Source of the DNA: an uncultured Prevotella sp.
GTDB lineage: Bacteria; Bacteroidota; Bacteroidia; Bacteroidales; Bacteroidaceae
DNA length: 12,319 nucleotides
Direction of reading: 5' to 3'
NCBI GenBank assembly: GCA_902497035.1
Contig: CABVDL010000079.1
Coordinates: forward strand, 1-12,319
Shown one piece after another: positions 1-6,236 of the stretch. Made by a program: the position numbers and the translations under genes. Position 1 is the first letter of the stretch. Each line of letters begins with the position of its first letter. A model generated the notes under the pieces. That model was not told where the DNA came from. It did not search any database and saw nothing but the letters and a program-made list of their open reading frames with translations.

Positions 1-1618
1 TCATGGAGTCAGCCTGGTTGAGCTTGTCCACTTTCTCACGCTCCTTCTTATCCGACTCCTCGTTGGCCTTGGCCTCAGCCTTCATGCGCTCGATGTCGTC
101 CTTGCTCAGCGAGCTGCTGGCCTCGATGCGTATGCTCTGCTCCTTGCCCGTAGCCTTATCCTTTGCGCTGACGTTCAGGATACCGTTGGCATCGATATCG
201 AAGGTCACCTCAATCTGAGGAACGCCACGGCGGGCCGGAGCAATGCCCTCAAGGTTGAACTGGCCGATGCTCTTGTTCTGGGCAGCCATCGGACGCTCAC
301 CCTGCAGCACGTGGATGGTCACTGCCGTCTGGTTGTCGACGGCGGTAGAGAACGTCTCCGTCTTCTTGCAAGGAATGGTGGTGTTGGCCTCGATGAGCTT
401 GGTCATCACGCCGCCCATGGTCTCGATGCCGAGGGTCAGTGGAGTGACGTCGAGCAACACGATGTCGCCTGCACCCTTCTCGTTGTTGAGGATGGCGCCC
501 TGGATGGATGCGCCGACGGCCACCACCTCATCGGGGTTCACGCCCTTGCTGGGCTCCTTGCCGAAGTAGTTCTTCACCAAGGTCTGCACAGCGGGGATAC
601 GGCTCGAGCCGCCCACAAGTATCACCTCGTCGATGTCGCTCGTTGAGAGCTTGGCGTCGCGGATGGCGTTCTGGCAAGGCACAAGGCACTTCTGAATGAG
701 GTCATGAGCCAGCTGCTCGAACTGTGAACGTGTCAAGGTCTTCACCAAGTGCTTTGGCACACCGCCCTCTGCCGAGATGTAAGGCAGGTTGATTTCGGTC
801 GAGGTAGTTGAGCTCAACTCAATCTTAGCCTTCTCGGCAGCCTCTTTCAGGCGCTGCATGGCCATCGGGTCTTTCGTGAGGTCGATGCCCTCGTCAGCCT
901 TGAAGCCCTGCACGAGCCAGTCGATGATGACCTGGTCGAAGTCGTCGCCGCCTAAGTGGGTATCACCGTTGGTGGCCAGCACCTCGAACACGCCGCCGCC
1001 GAACTCCAGGATGGAGATATCGAATGTGCCGCCACCGAGGTCGAACACGGCAATCTTCATATCCTTATTGGCTTTATCCACACCGTAAGCCAGAGCGGCA
1101 GCCGTAGGCTCGTTGACGATACGGCGGACGTTCAGACCGGCAATGGTACCAGCCTCTTTCGTGGCCTGACGCTGAGAGTCGGAGAAGTAGGCCGGCACAG
1201 TAATCACGGCGTCGGTCACCTCCTGTCCGAGGTAGTCCTCAGCGGTCTTCTTCATCTTCTGCAGTATCATGGCAGAGATTTCCTGCGGCGTATAAGGATG
1301 GGCTGCACCCTCAATCTGCACCTTGGGGAAACCGTTGTCGTTGATGACGGTGTAAGGCACACGTGCCACCTCGGCGCTGCACTGCTGATAGGTCTCACCC
1401 ATGAAGCGCTTGATGGAATACACGGTGTTCTTCGGGTTGGTGATGGCCTGGCGCTTTGCAGGATCGCCCACCTTGCGCTCACCGTCTTTCATGAAGCCCA
1501 CCACAGACGGTGTGGTGCGCTTGCCCTCGCTGTTTGCGATAACCACTGGCTCGTTGCCCTCGAATACGGCAACACAGCTGTTTGTTGTACCTAAGTCGAT
1601 ACCAATAATCTTTCCCAT
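1..1618 (-). CDS. dnaK: Chaperone DnaK (Hsp70), 3' end cut by window edge
   Basis: ATP-dependent Hsp70 chaperone of the cytoplasm; with DnaJ and GrpE it binds exposed hydrophobic segments of unfolded proteins. The first 539 codons are present and open; DnaK proteins are usually about 630-640 residues, so roughly the last 95-100 (the end of the C-terminal lid) lie outside. Visible motifs: phosphate-1 loop GIDLGTTNS at residues 6-14, phosphate-2 loop DLGGGTFD at 193-200, the adenosine-site segment VGGSSRIP at 335-342, interdomain linker around VLLDVTP (387-393), then the beta-sandwich substrate domain and the start of the charged helical lid (KDDIERMKAEAE). The ATG at 1616-1618 gives the canonical MGKIIGIDLGTTNS start. 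No long reading frame precedes it; the leader is an AT-rich stretch with no clear Shine-Dalgarno site, as is common in Bacteroidota. It has its own candidate control region at 1683-1737, just past the DUF4421 stop. Identity is certain. Confidence 0.98.
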   Translation of the reverse strand, partial: MGKIIGIDLGTTNSCVAVFEGNEPVVIANSEGKRTTPSVVGFMKDGERKVGDPAKRQAITNPKNTVYSIKRFMGETYQQCSAEVARVPYTVINDNGFPKVQIEGAAHPYTPQEISAMILQKMKKTAEDYLGQEVTDAVITVPAYFSDSQRQATKEAGTIAGLNVRRIVNEPTAAALAYGVDKANKDMKIAVFDLGGGTFDISILEFGGGVFEVLATNGDTHLGGDDFDQVIIDWLVQGFKADEGIDLTKDPMAMQRLKEAAEKAKIELSSTTSTEINLPYISAEGGVPKHLVKTLTRSQFEQLAHDLIQKCLVPCQNAIRDAKLSTSDIDEVILVGGSSRIPAVQTLVKNYFGKEPSKGVNPDEVVAVGASIQGAILNNEKGAGDIVLLDVTPLTLGIETMGGVMTKLIEANTTIPCKKTETFSTAVDNQTAVTIHVLQGERPMAAQNKSIGQFNLEGIAPARRGVPQIEVTFDIDANGILNVSAKDKATGKEQSIRIEASSSLSKDDIERMKAEAKANEESDKKEREKVDKLNQADSM

Positions 1619-1682
1619 AGTAGTATATTTTATTTTATTATTTTTCTGAAAGTTACTTGAGCAAAAAGCTCGCGTTTCATCA

Positions 1683-1699
1683 GACAAAGGTTGTGCCAA
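1683..1699 (-). promoter_or_regulatory. Sigma-54-like -24/-12 element of dnaK
   Basis: On the minus strand this reads TTGGCACAACCTTTGTC. The first half matches the -24 box of sigma-54 promoters (TTGGCAC). At the expected spacing the second half reads TTTGT, where the consensus has TTGC, so the -12 dinucleotide is GT rather than GC. Transcription would start near 1673, giving a leader of about 55 nt. The standard Bacteroidota pair is not visible: AACCTTTG is one base off TAnnTTTG and has no TTTG 19-21 bp upstream. The sigma-factor assignment is inferred from the match alone. Confidence 0.5.
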
Positions 1700-1722
1700 G
1701 GGGAAAGACTGGCCATTGGCGA

Positions 1723-1737
1723 CTGACAAAGTGGCAG
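1723..1737. promoter_or_regulatory. 15-bp dyad upstream of dnaK, possible activator or repressor site
   Basis: On the minus strand this reads CTGCCACTTTGTCAG: two 6-bp half sites, CTGCCA and TGTCAG, that are inverted complements except at one position, separated by 3 bp. It lies 23 bp upstream of the -24-like box and 10 bp past the DUF4421 stop codon. The placement suits a regulator of dnaK expression. The binding protein is unknown from this window; the site resembles neither the CIRCE element nor any operator I can name with certainty. Confidence 0.45.
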
Positions 1738-1747
1738 ATATTAATGT

Positions 1748-2968
1748 CTAAAAGCGGAAGCCGTAGAACAAGCGCAGCCTTTCCTTGGCACGCTCTATCT
1801 TCAGCCGGTTCTCCCTGCCCACACTGGAGTAGTTGAACACCATCGTAGCGCCGAAGAATTTGTTGTTCCATGAATACACGGCTGCGCCTCTTCCCGTGAT
1901 GATGACGCTTGGGAAGCGGTAGTGCAGATTGATTTTTCCCTCATCGGTCGAGACATACGACCGCAGGAGCACGTCAAAGGTTGGCAGGCTGGAGAGATGG
2001 AAAAGCCAGTGACGGCCGGCAACGAGATTGTAGCCGTATCCTGCTCCTATGCCCAAAGCATAGATGCGCATTTTGGCATTGCCGACACCGCTGCCGGCCA
2101 TGACATCGCAGGCGTTGGTATATTGTCCGTCCATGCTCATGCCCAGCATGAAGCTGCCGGCGCTCCGCTTTTGCACGTAGCTTTGGCTGAACGCAGCGGG
2201 GAAAGAGAAACGGCGGCCGTTGAAAGCATAGTAAAGGTTGATGTTGACAGCTTTCTGCTGCAGCTGTCCTTTAGCGATTTCGATTGGGCCACCGTTGCTT
2301 TCCACCGTCCCATGATAGGTCTTTGAGGACAGCAGCACCACATCGAAACCAAACTTATTGCCGTACGAATTGAGGTTGAACTCATTGTCCTTGCTCTTTC
2401 CGGCCAACTTGGCTGGATTGACGGCCAGTCCGACGGCAATGCCACGATAGGCTGCCGCCACACTGATTGTGCCGCGATAGTCGGCCCGCAGGTCGCCGTT
2501 GAAGTCAGACTGACCATTTACCCCGTAAAATTTCAGCTGAGCGCCGGAAAGATTGGTGCGCAGCTTGATGGTCCATCTGGCATTGGGGCGGGAAATATAA
2601 AGGGTGTCGAAACGGATCTTCCTGTATTTTTCCTCAAGAAGCTTGTCACCCTTGTGCAGACGCTGGTCGGCCCGGCGCAGCCGAGCCTGCAGCTTCATGT
2701 AGCGTGCCGAGTCAATCTTACTCTTGCCGAGCCGCTCACGCAGCAGGCTGTCGCCCCACTGAAACATGCGTCCCTCGTCGGCCGCCTTCCTGAGTTCCAG
2801 ACGCAAGCTGTCGGCGGTGGCCCACCTGGCCTTCACTCGCTTCCCATGCTTACCCGGCTGAGCGTCAGTGGCATTCTGCGCCAACGCCAGGACGGTGCTG
2901 CCCAACAGCAGCGCCGCAAGCAATACCACCCTACCCGACCTGTCTGAACGCATGCGCATTATAACCAT
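1748..2968 (-). CDS. DUF4421 family outer-membrane-type protein
   Basis: A protein of 406 residues with no established biochemical function. Residues 1-30 form a signal peptide: basic start, hydrophobic LLAALLLGSTVLALA, probable cleavage before Gln31, and no lipobox cysteine. Residues about 45-118 are charged and probably helical. From about 120 (RFDTLYISRPNARWTIKLR) to the end the sequence alternates aromatic and polar residues and finishes in LFYGFRF with a terminal Phe, the usual ending of an outer-membrane beta-barrel. The DTLYI...RWTIKLRTNLSG segment is the part I recognise as DUF4421, a Bacteroidota family. The frame stays open upstream to 3130, but that extension overlaps the SDR gene; the ATG at 2966-2968 gives a proper signal peptide and has AGGA seven bases upstream. 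ATGs at 2959 and 2953 are alternatives. It lies 49 nt after the SDR gene in the same direction, so co-transcription is likely. Family call is from memory of the motif, fairly confident. Confidence 0.8.
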   Translation of the reverse strand: MVIMRMRSDRSGRVVLLAALLLGSTVLALAQNATDAQPGKHGKRVKARWATADSLRLELRKAADEGRMFQWGDSLLRERLGKSKIDSARYMKLQARLRRADQRLHKGDKLLEEKYRKIRFDTLYISRPNARWTIKLRTNLSGAQLKFYGVNGQSDFNGDLRADYRGTISVAAAYRGIAVGLAVNPAKLAGKSKDNEFNLNSYGNKFGFDVVLLSSKTYHGTVESNGGPIEIAKGQLQQKAVNINLYYAFNGRRFSFPAAFSQSYVQKRSAGSFMLGMSMDGQYTNACDVMAGSGVGNAKMRIYALGIGAGYGYNLVAGRHWLFHLSSLPTFDVLLRSYVSTDEGKINLHYRFPSVIITGRGAAVYSWNNKFFGATMVFNYSSVGRENRLKIERAKERLRLFYGFRF

Positions 2969-3017
2969 ATCTTTATCCTGCCATATTCTTGTCCGTTGTC
3001 GGTCATCGCAATCAGCC

Positions 3018-3833
3018 TTAAATACTGAACACGTTGAAACCGCCGTCGACCACAGCAACTGTGCCGGTGACGAACTGCGAGGCCGGGCTGATGAGATAGT
3101 GGATGGTGCCGCACAGTTCCTCAGGCTCACCCATGCGGCCCATCGGTGTCTGACGGATAATGTCTTTGGCGCGCTGCGTCAGGCTGCCGTCCGAATTGGT
3201 GAGCAGCGTACGGTTCTGGTCGGTGAGGAAGAAGCCCGGTGCGATGGCGTTGACGCGGATATGGGGACTGAACTTCGACGCGACTTCTTTCGACATATAA
3301 GCCGTGAAATTGTTGATGCCGGCCTTGGCCACGCCATAGCCTGCCACACGGGTCAACGGACGGAAGGCTGACATCGACGAGAAGTTGACAATGCTGCCCG
3401 ACTGCTGCTCTGCCATCGGGCGCAGAAACACCTGCGTAGGCAGTACCGTACCGATGAGGTTGAGCTCCATCACACGCTTGAAATCGTCGGGGTTAAGGTC
3501 GAATATGGTCTTGTCAGGCGGAATGGTAGCTCCCGGCATGTTGCCGCCTGCGGCGTTGAGCAGCGCGTCCACACGACCGTACTGCCTCAGCATGTCGTCA
3601 AGGTTGCTTTCCAGCACGGCCTTGTCCAGGACATCGGTCTTGAGGAACATCGCCTCACCGCCGTCAGCCTTTATTCCGTCGACAATCTTCTGTCCCATTT
3701 CCTCCCTGCGGGCCATAATCACGACTTTGGCTCCCTGCGAGGCAAGATACTTTGCTATGCAGCGTCCCAGAATACCCGTGCCACCGGTGATGGCTACCAC
3801 CTGACCTGTAATATCAAACAAATTGTTCTTCAT
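3018..3833 (-). CDS. SDR oxidoreductase, probable D-mannonate oxidoreductase (fructuronate reductase type)
   Basis: A classical short-chain dehydrogenase/reductase of 271 residues, cytoplasmic and NAD(P)-dependent. Visible motifs: cofactor loop TGGTGILG at 16-23, adenine-contact Asp67-Val68, NAAG at 93-96, catalytic Asn125, Ser153, Tyr166 and Lys170 (YGVAK), and the C-terminal motif NAIAPGFF. The whole protein, especially the MKNNLFDITGQVVAITGGTG start, the AAGGNMPGATI segment and the VTGTVAVVDGG end, resembles Bacteroidota proteins annotated as D-mannonate oxidoreductase. Those interconvert D-fructuronate and D-mannonate in hexuronate breakdown. They are SDRs unrelated to the E. coli UxuB fold, so I give no symbol. 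No mannonate dehydratase or hexuronate isomerase is in the window, so the substrate is inferred from similarity only; another sugar-acid dehydrogenase is possible. The start at 3831-3833 follows a leader with a -7-like element. The upstream extension to 3959 is composition-poor and crosses that element. Confidence 0.85.
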   Translation of the reverse strand: MKNNLFDITGQVVAITGGTGILGRCIAKYLASQGAKVVIMARREEMGQKIVDGIKADGGEAMFLKTDVLDKAVLESNLDDMLRQYGRVDALLNAAGGNMPGATIPPDKTIFDLNPDDFKRVMELNLIGTVLPTQVFLRPMAEQQSGSIVNFSSMSAFRPLTRVAGYGVAKAGINNFTAYMSKEVASKFSPHIRVNAIAPGFFLTDQNRTLLTNSDGSLTQRAKDIIRQTPMGRMGEPEELCGTIHYLISPASQFVTGTVAVVDGGFNVFSI

Positions 3834-3870
3834 ATATATGTTATTAGTGTTTAGTCGGTCTAACACGTTG

Positions 3871-3878
3871 CAAAAATA
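3871..3878 (-). promoter_or_regulatory. Bacteroidota -7 element for the SDR gene
   Basis: The minus strand reads TATTTTTG, a full match to TAnnTTTG, 37 bp upstream of the SDR start codon. No TTTG sits 19-21 bp further upstream; the region there reads CTGACAG. The promoter is therefore half supported. It probably drives both the SDR and DUF4421 genes. Confidence 0.5.
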
Positions 3879-3952
3879 GTGATTATTTGTGAGACTGTCA
3901 GCCCAAAGGATTATTATTTTTTCGCCTGCACGGACAGTTTGTTGCCATCGCA

Positions 3953-3974
3953 CTGCCACGGGACGTCCCGGCAG
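3953..3974. repeat. Imperfect inverted repeat with 12-bp perfect palindromic centre
   Basis: The centre CGGGACGTCCCG (3959-3970) is a perfect palindrome. It is extended by CTGC on the left and GCAG on the right, with two unpaired bases (CA) on the left side. It lies about 75 bp upstream of the SDR -7 element and directly next to the 22-bp array. It could be an operator or the edge of a repeat element; nothing else identifies it. Confidence 0.4.
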
Positions 3975-3982
3975 GCGTCAGA

Positions 3983-4079
3983 CGACAGTGCCAAATGGCT
4001 TAAACGACAGGGCCAAATGGCTTAAACGACAGTTCCAAATGGCTTAAACGACAGTTCCAAATGGCTTAAACGACAGTGC
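3983..4079 (-). repeat. 22-bp tandem repeat array A, four units plus a partial fifth
   Basis: Units occupy 3983-4004, 4005-4026, 4027-4048 and 4049-4070, followed by a partial copy to about 4079. On the plus strand every unit is CGACAG, a variable dinucleotide (TG, GG, TT, TT), then CC and AAATGGCTTAAA. Apart from that dinucleotide the four units are identical. Read on the minus strand each unit begins TTTAAGCCATT, the same 11-bp core as the array at 5994-6075, which is why I give the strand as minus. The period is not a multiple of three and there are no spacers, so it is neither coding nor CRISPR. Confidence 0.9.
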
Positions 4080-4257
4080 AGGGGCGACCGTCTCACACAA
4101 CCACGGCAATCGCCACGCATTGCCATGGTGGCCGCCATACCTGAACGCAGCGGCCGCCATGTCTTGGCGTTAAAGCCAGTTGGGAGCGTCGTCCGGGCGA
4201 ACAGCGGCCCGCCAACAAGCAGCAACAGCCCGGCATCATGCCCTGACGCAATAGGGA

Positions 4258-4295
4258 CAGTGAATGGCCCTACCAACAGTGAGTGGCCCTACCAT
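4258..4295 (+). repeat. Two-copy 19-bp direct repeat
   Basis: Adjacent copies at 4258-4276 and 4277-4295 match at 17 of 19 positions; both contain TGGCCCTACCA. It lies about 100 bp upstream of the sulfatase start. It is a second, unrelated small tandem duplication in the same gap. No function can be read from it. Confidence 0.75.
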
Positions 4296-4397
4296 AAATA
4301 TGGGAATAAAGGACTGGGGGCTTCATAATATTCAACGGTCAACAGACGTTATGATTTATAGGCATACATCCATGCCGGAATATCGAAAAACCGAAAT

Positions 4398-5912
4398 ATG
4401 AGACAAAAACTATCTGCACTGCCAGCACTGCTGCTGCTCTCTGCCGCAGCCTCGGCAGCAGGAAAGCATCCCAACATCATCGTCATCATGGCCGACGACC
4501 TCGGCTGGGGCGACGTAAGCGCCTACGGCAACCGCACGCTGCTCACACCCCACATCGACAGTCTCGCCGCGGGCGGCGTATGCCTCTCCGACGGCCATGC
4601 CTCGTCGGCCACCTCTACGCCCTCGCGCTACGCCCTGCTCACGGGCATGTATCCATGGAAGAACAAGGATGCGAAGATACTGCCCGGTGACGCGCCCCTC
4701 CTCATCAATCCGCAGCAGTTCACAATAGCCAAAATGCTCCGCAATGCCGGCTACGCTACTGCCGCCATCGGCAAATGGCACCTCGGCATGGGCATGGGCA
4801 AGATTGACTGGAACCGCAAGATAAGTCCCGGCGCCCAAGACCTGGGTTTCGACTACTCCTATCTCATAGCCGCCACCGTCGACCGCGTGCCCACGGTGTA
4901 TGTGGAGAACGGCCGCGTGGCCGGCCTCGACCCCTCCGACCCCATCAGCGTCGATTACAACCATCCCTTCGCCGGCGAGCCCACTGCTGCCAACCATCCC
5001 GAGATGATGCGCATGCGCTGGTCGGACGGCCATCAGGGCTCCATCATCAACGGCATTCCCCGCATCGGGTATATGAGGGGCGGACGCTCCGCCATCTGGA
5101 ACGACACCACCATGGCGCGATGCCTCCTGGAGAAAGTCAGGTCGTTCATCGACACGGCCTCAGCCTCGCGTCCGTTCTTCCTCTACTATGGTCTCCACGA
5201 GCCTCACGTGCCGCGTGTTCCCGACACCGCCTTTGCCGGAGCCACCAGCCTGGGACCGCGCGGCGACGTGGTGAAAGAGGCCGACTGGTGTGTCGGGCAG
5301 GTGGTGGAGATGCTCCGGGAGAAAGGACTGTTGGAGAACACGCTCATCATCTTCACGAGCGACAACGGTCCCGTGCTTGACGACGGCTACCAGGACGGCT
5401 CGCGCGGCACCCGGCGCCTCCACGACCCCAACGGCGGACTGAGGGGCGGCAAATACAGCCTGTTTGACGCCGGCACGCGCGTGCCGTTCTTCGTCTACTG
5501 GAAAGGTACCATCAAGCCGGTGACAAGCCATGCGCTGCTGACGCAGCAGGACATCCTTGCCTCCATCGCCGCCCTCGTAGGCCAGCCTGTGCCAGCAGGC
5601 CTTGACTCGGAGAACCACCTCAACGCCTTCCTCGGAAAGTCGGGCAAGGGACGCAAGGGCTTTGTGGTGGAGGCAGAGGGACGGCTGGCCTACCGGTCGG
5701 GAAACTATGCCCTCATCCCACCTTACAAGGGACCGAAAACCAACAATACCGGCAATGAGCTCGGCAACCTGGACCACTGGACGCTCTACGACCTCCATGC
5801 CGATCCTGCACAGCAGACCGACATCAGCACGCGGAAGCCGGGGCTGCTGCGCCGTCTCAAGCGGCAGTTCCAAAAAGAAATAGGAATAAGGAAAGTTAGG
5901 AGTGAGGAGTAA
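4398..5912 (+). CDS. Secreted sulfatase (type I, serine-type), arylsulfatase-like
   Basis: A 504-residue sulfate-ester hydrolase of the alkaline-phosphatase-like superfamily, exported to the periplasm or cell surface. Residues 1 to about 21 are a signal peptide ending ASA. The metal and catalytic set is complete: Asp33-Asp34 (MADDLGWGD), the formylglycine motif STPSR at 73-77 with Ser73 as the residue to be oxidised, Lys126 and His128 (GKWHLG), His267 (LHEPH), Asp322-Asn323 (TSDNGP) and Lys352 (GGKYSLFDAGTRVP). A serine at the modified position needs an anaerobic radical-SAM maturase (anSME family), which is not in the window. Substrates of this family in gut Bacteroidota are sulfated mucin O-glycans or glycosaminoglycans; the subfamily and target cannot be fixed from sequence alone. 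No SusC/SusD, glycosidase or regulator is adjacent, so it is not in an obvious polysaccharide utilisation locus. The last residues (VRSEE) are encoded by a 7-bp repeat that crosses the stop codon. Repeat arrays flank the gene. Confidence 0.93.
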   Translation: MRQKLSALPALLLLSAAASAAGKHPNIIVIMADDLGWGDVSAYGNRTLLTPHIDSLAAGGVCLSDGHASSATSTPSRYALLTGMYPWKNKDAKILPGDAPLLINPQQFTIAKMLRNAGYATAAIGKWHLGMGMGKIDWNRKISPGAQDLGFDYSYLIAATVDRVPTVYVENGRVAGLDPSDPISVDYNHPFAGEPTAANHPEMMRMRWSDGHQGSIINGIPRIGYMRGGRSAIWNDTTMARCLLEKVRSFIDTASASRPFFLYYGLHEPHVPRVPDTAFAGATSLGPRGDVVKEADWCVGQVVEMLREKGLLENTLIIFTSDNGPVLDDGYQDGSRGTRRLHDPNGGLRGGKYSLFDAGTRVPFFVYWKGTIKPVTSHALLTQQDILASIAALVGQPVPAGLDSENHLNAFLGKSGKGRKGFVVEAEGRLAYRSGNYALIPPYKGPKTNNTGNELGNLDHWTLYDLHADPAQQTDISTRKPGLLRRLKRQFQKEIGIRKVRSEE

Positions 5913-5932
5913 GGAGTGAGGAGTTAGGAGTG
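5898..5932 (+). repeat. 7-bp tandem repeat across the sulfatase stop codon
   Basis: Five contiguous units of AGGAGTN (final base G, A, G, T, G). The stop codon TAA at 5910-5912 spans the junction of the second and third units. Since 7 is not a multiple of 3, gain or loss of a unit would change the last residues and the stop used. The affected residues lie beyond the conserved sulfatase fold, so activity need not change. Confidence 0.85.
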
Positions 5933-5993
5933 CTTATTCTCTCAACTCTCGGTGGCAGCATGAATATAGGCGGCAAGATTGTTGGCGTTGAGA

Positions 5994-6075
5994 TTTAAGC
6001 CATTTTCCAACGGCATTTAAGCCATTCTCCAACGGCATTTAAGCCATTCTCCAACGGCATTTAAGCCATTCTCCA
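5994..6075 (+). repeat. 22-bp tandem repeat array B, three units plus a partial fourth
   Basis: Units at 5994-6015, 6016-6037 and 6038-6059, then 16 bases of a fourth to 6075. Each begins TTTAAGCCATT and continues CTCCAACGGCA; the first unit has one T for C change. The 11-bp core and the 22-bp period are the same as in array A, but the orientation is opposite and the second 11 bp differ. The two arrays thus flank the sulfatase gene as an inverted pair about 1.9 kb apart. Confidence 0.9.
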
Positions 6076-6105
6076 TGTAGAGAGGAAATGCCATGGCAAG
6101 GGCTG

Positions 6106-6128
6106 GTGGCCGGCACAAGGCCGGCCAC
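6106..6128. terminator. GC-rich hairpin downstream of sulfatase, possible terminator
   Basis: A perfect 9-bp stem, GTGGCCGGC with GCCGGCCAC, and a 5-base loop ACAAG. No T-run follows, so it is not a classical intrinsic terminator. It is the only strong stem between the sulfatase and the manA promoter and may end or stabilise the sulfatase transcript. It could equally be a short palindromic repeat element. Confidence 0.4.
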
Positions 6129-6205
6129 TACACCAATACCATTATACACAACGGATAAAACGACTGACGCACGGGGTGACTGGAAGCAAAAAAACAGGGG
6201 AAACG

Positions 6206-6236
6206 TTTGCACACTCAAATTTTATCGCTACTTTTG
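6206..6236 (+). promoter_or_regulatory. Consensus Bacteroidota promoter of manA
   Basis: TTTG at 6206-6209, a 19-bp spacer, and TACTTTTG at 6229-6236: an exact match to the housekeeping-sigma consensus of Bacteroidota (TTTG, 19-21 bp, TAnnTTTG). Transcription would start near 6243, giving a leader of about 90 nt made mostly of the 34-bp duplication. Confidence 0.8.

Larger units (their letters stand above)
3834..4397. other. 564-nt gap between divergent SDR and sulfatase genes
   Basis: No convincing gene. Contents in order: the SDR leader with a -7-like element (3871-3878); a 12-bp perfect palindrome inside a longer imperfect hairpin (3953-3974); a four-unit 22-bp tandem array (3983-4079); a GC-rich stretch (4080-4250) in which I see no motif; a 19-bp direct repeat (4258-4295); and the sulfatase leader. 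The leader contains a small stem GGCAT/ATGCC at 4361-4376 but no promoter I can call. Open frames of 67 and 84 codons in this gap have no family resemblance, and the longer one runs through the tandem array, so I do not call them genes. Confidence 0.7.

Noticed and set aside
956..1594. 212-codon open frame on the plus strand opposite dnaK
   Set aside because: It is antisense to the unmistakable dnaK frame and has a low-complexity His/Gly/Leu-rich translation with no family resemblance; it is a codon-usage shadow.
1659..1671. GAGC-N5-GCTC hairpin at the predicted 5' end of the dnaK transcript
   Set aside because: Only four base pairs; too weak to claim as an RNA thermometer or stabiliser.
2969..3130. 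N-terminal extension of the DUF4421 protein into the SDR gene
   Set aside because: It would bury the signal peptide 54 residues inside the protein and overlap conserved SDR codons.
3834..3959. N-terminal extension of the SDR protein by 42 residues
   Set aside because: The extension crosses the -7-like element and precedes the canonical MKNNLFDITG start; SDRs of this type begin just before the cofactor loop.
3983..4079. CRISPR array
   Set aside because: Units are directly contiguous at 22 bp with no variable 30-40 bp spacers, and no cas gene is nearby.
4022..4328. Open frames of 84 (minus) and 67 (plus) codons in the SDR-sulfatase gap
   Set aside because: No recognisable motif, no ribosome site or promoter. 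The minus-strand frame runs through the 22-bp array, whose period is not a multiple of three.
4361..4376. Small stem GGCAT/ATGCC in the sulfatase leader as a riboswitch or regulator
   Set aside because: Five base pairs with a 6-base loop is within chance expectation and has no further structure around it.
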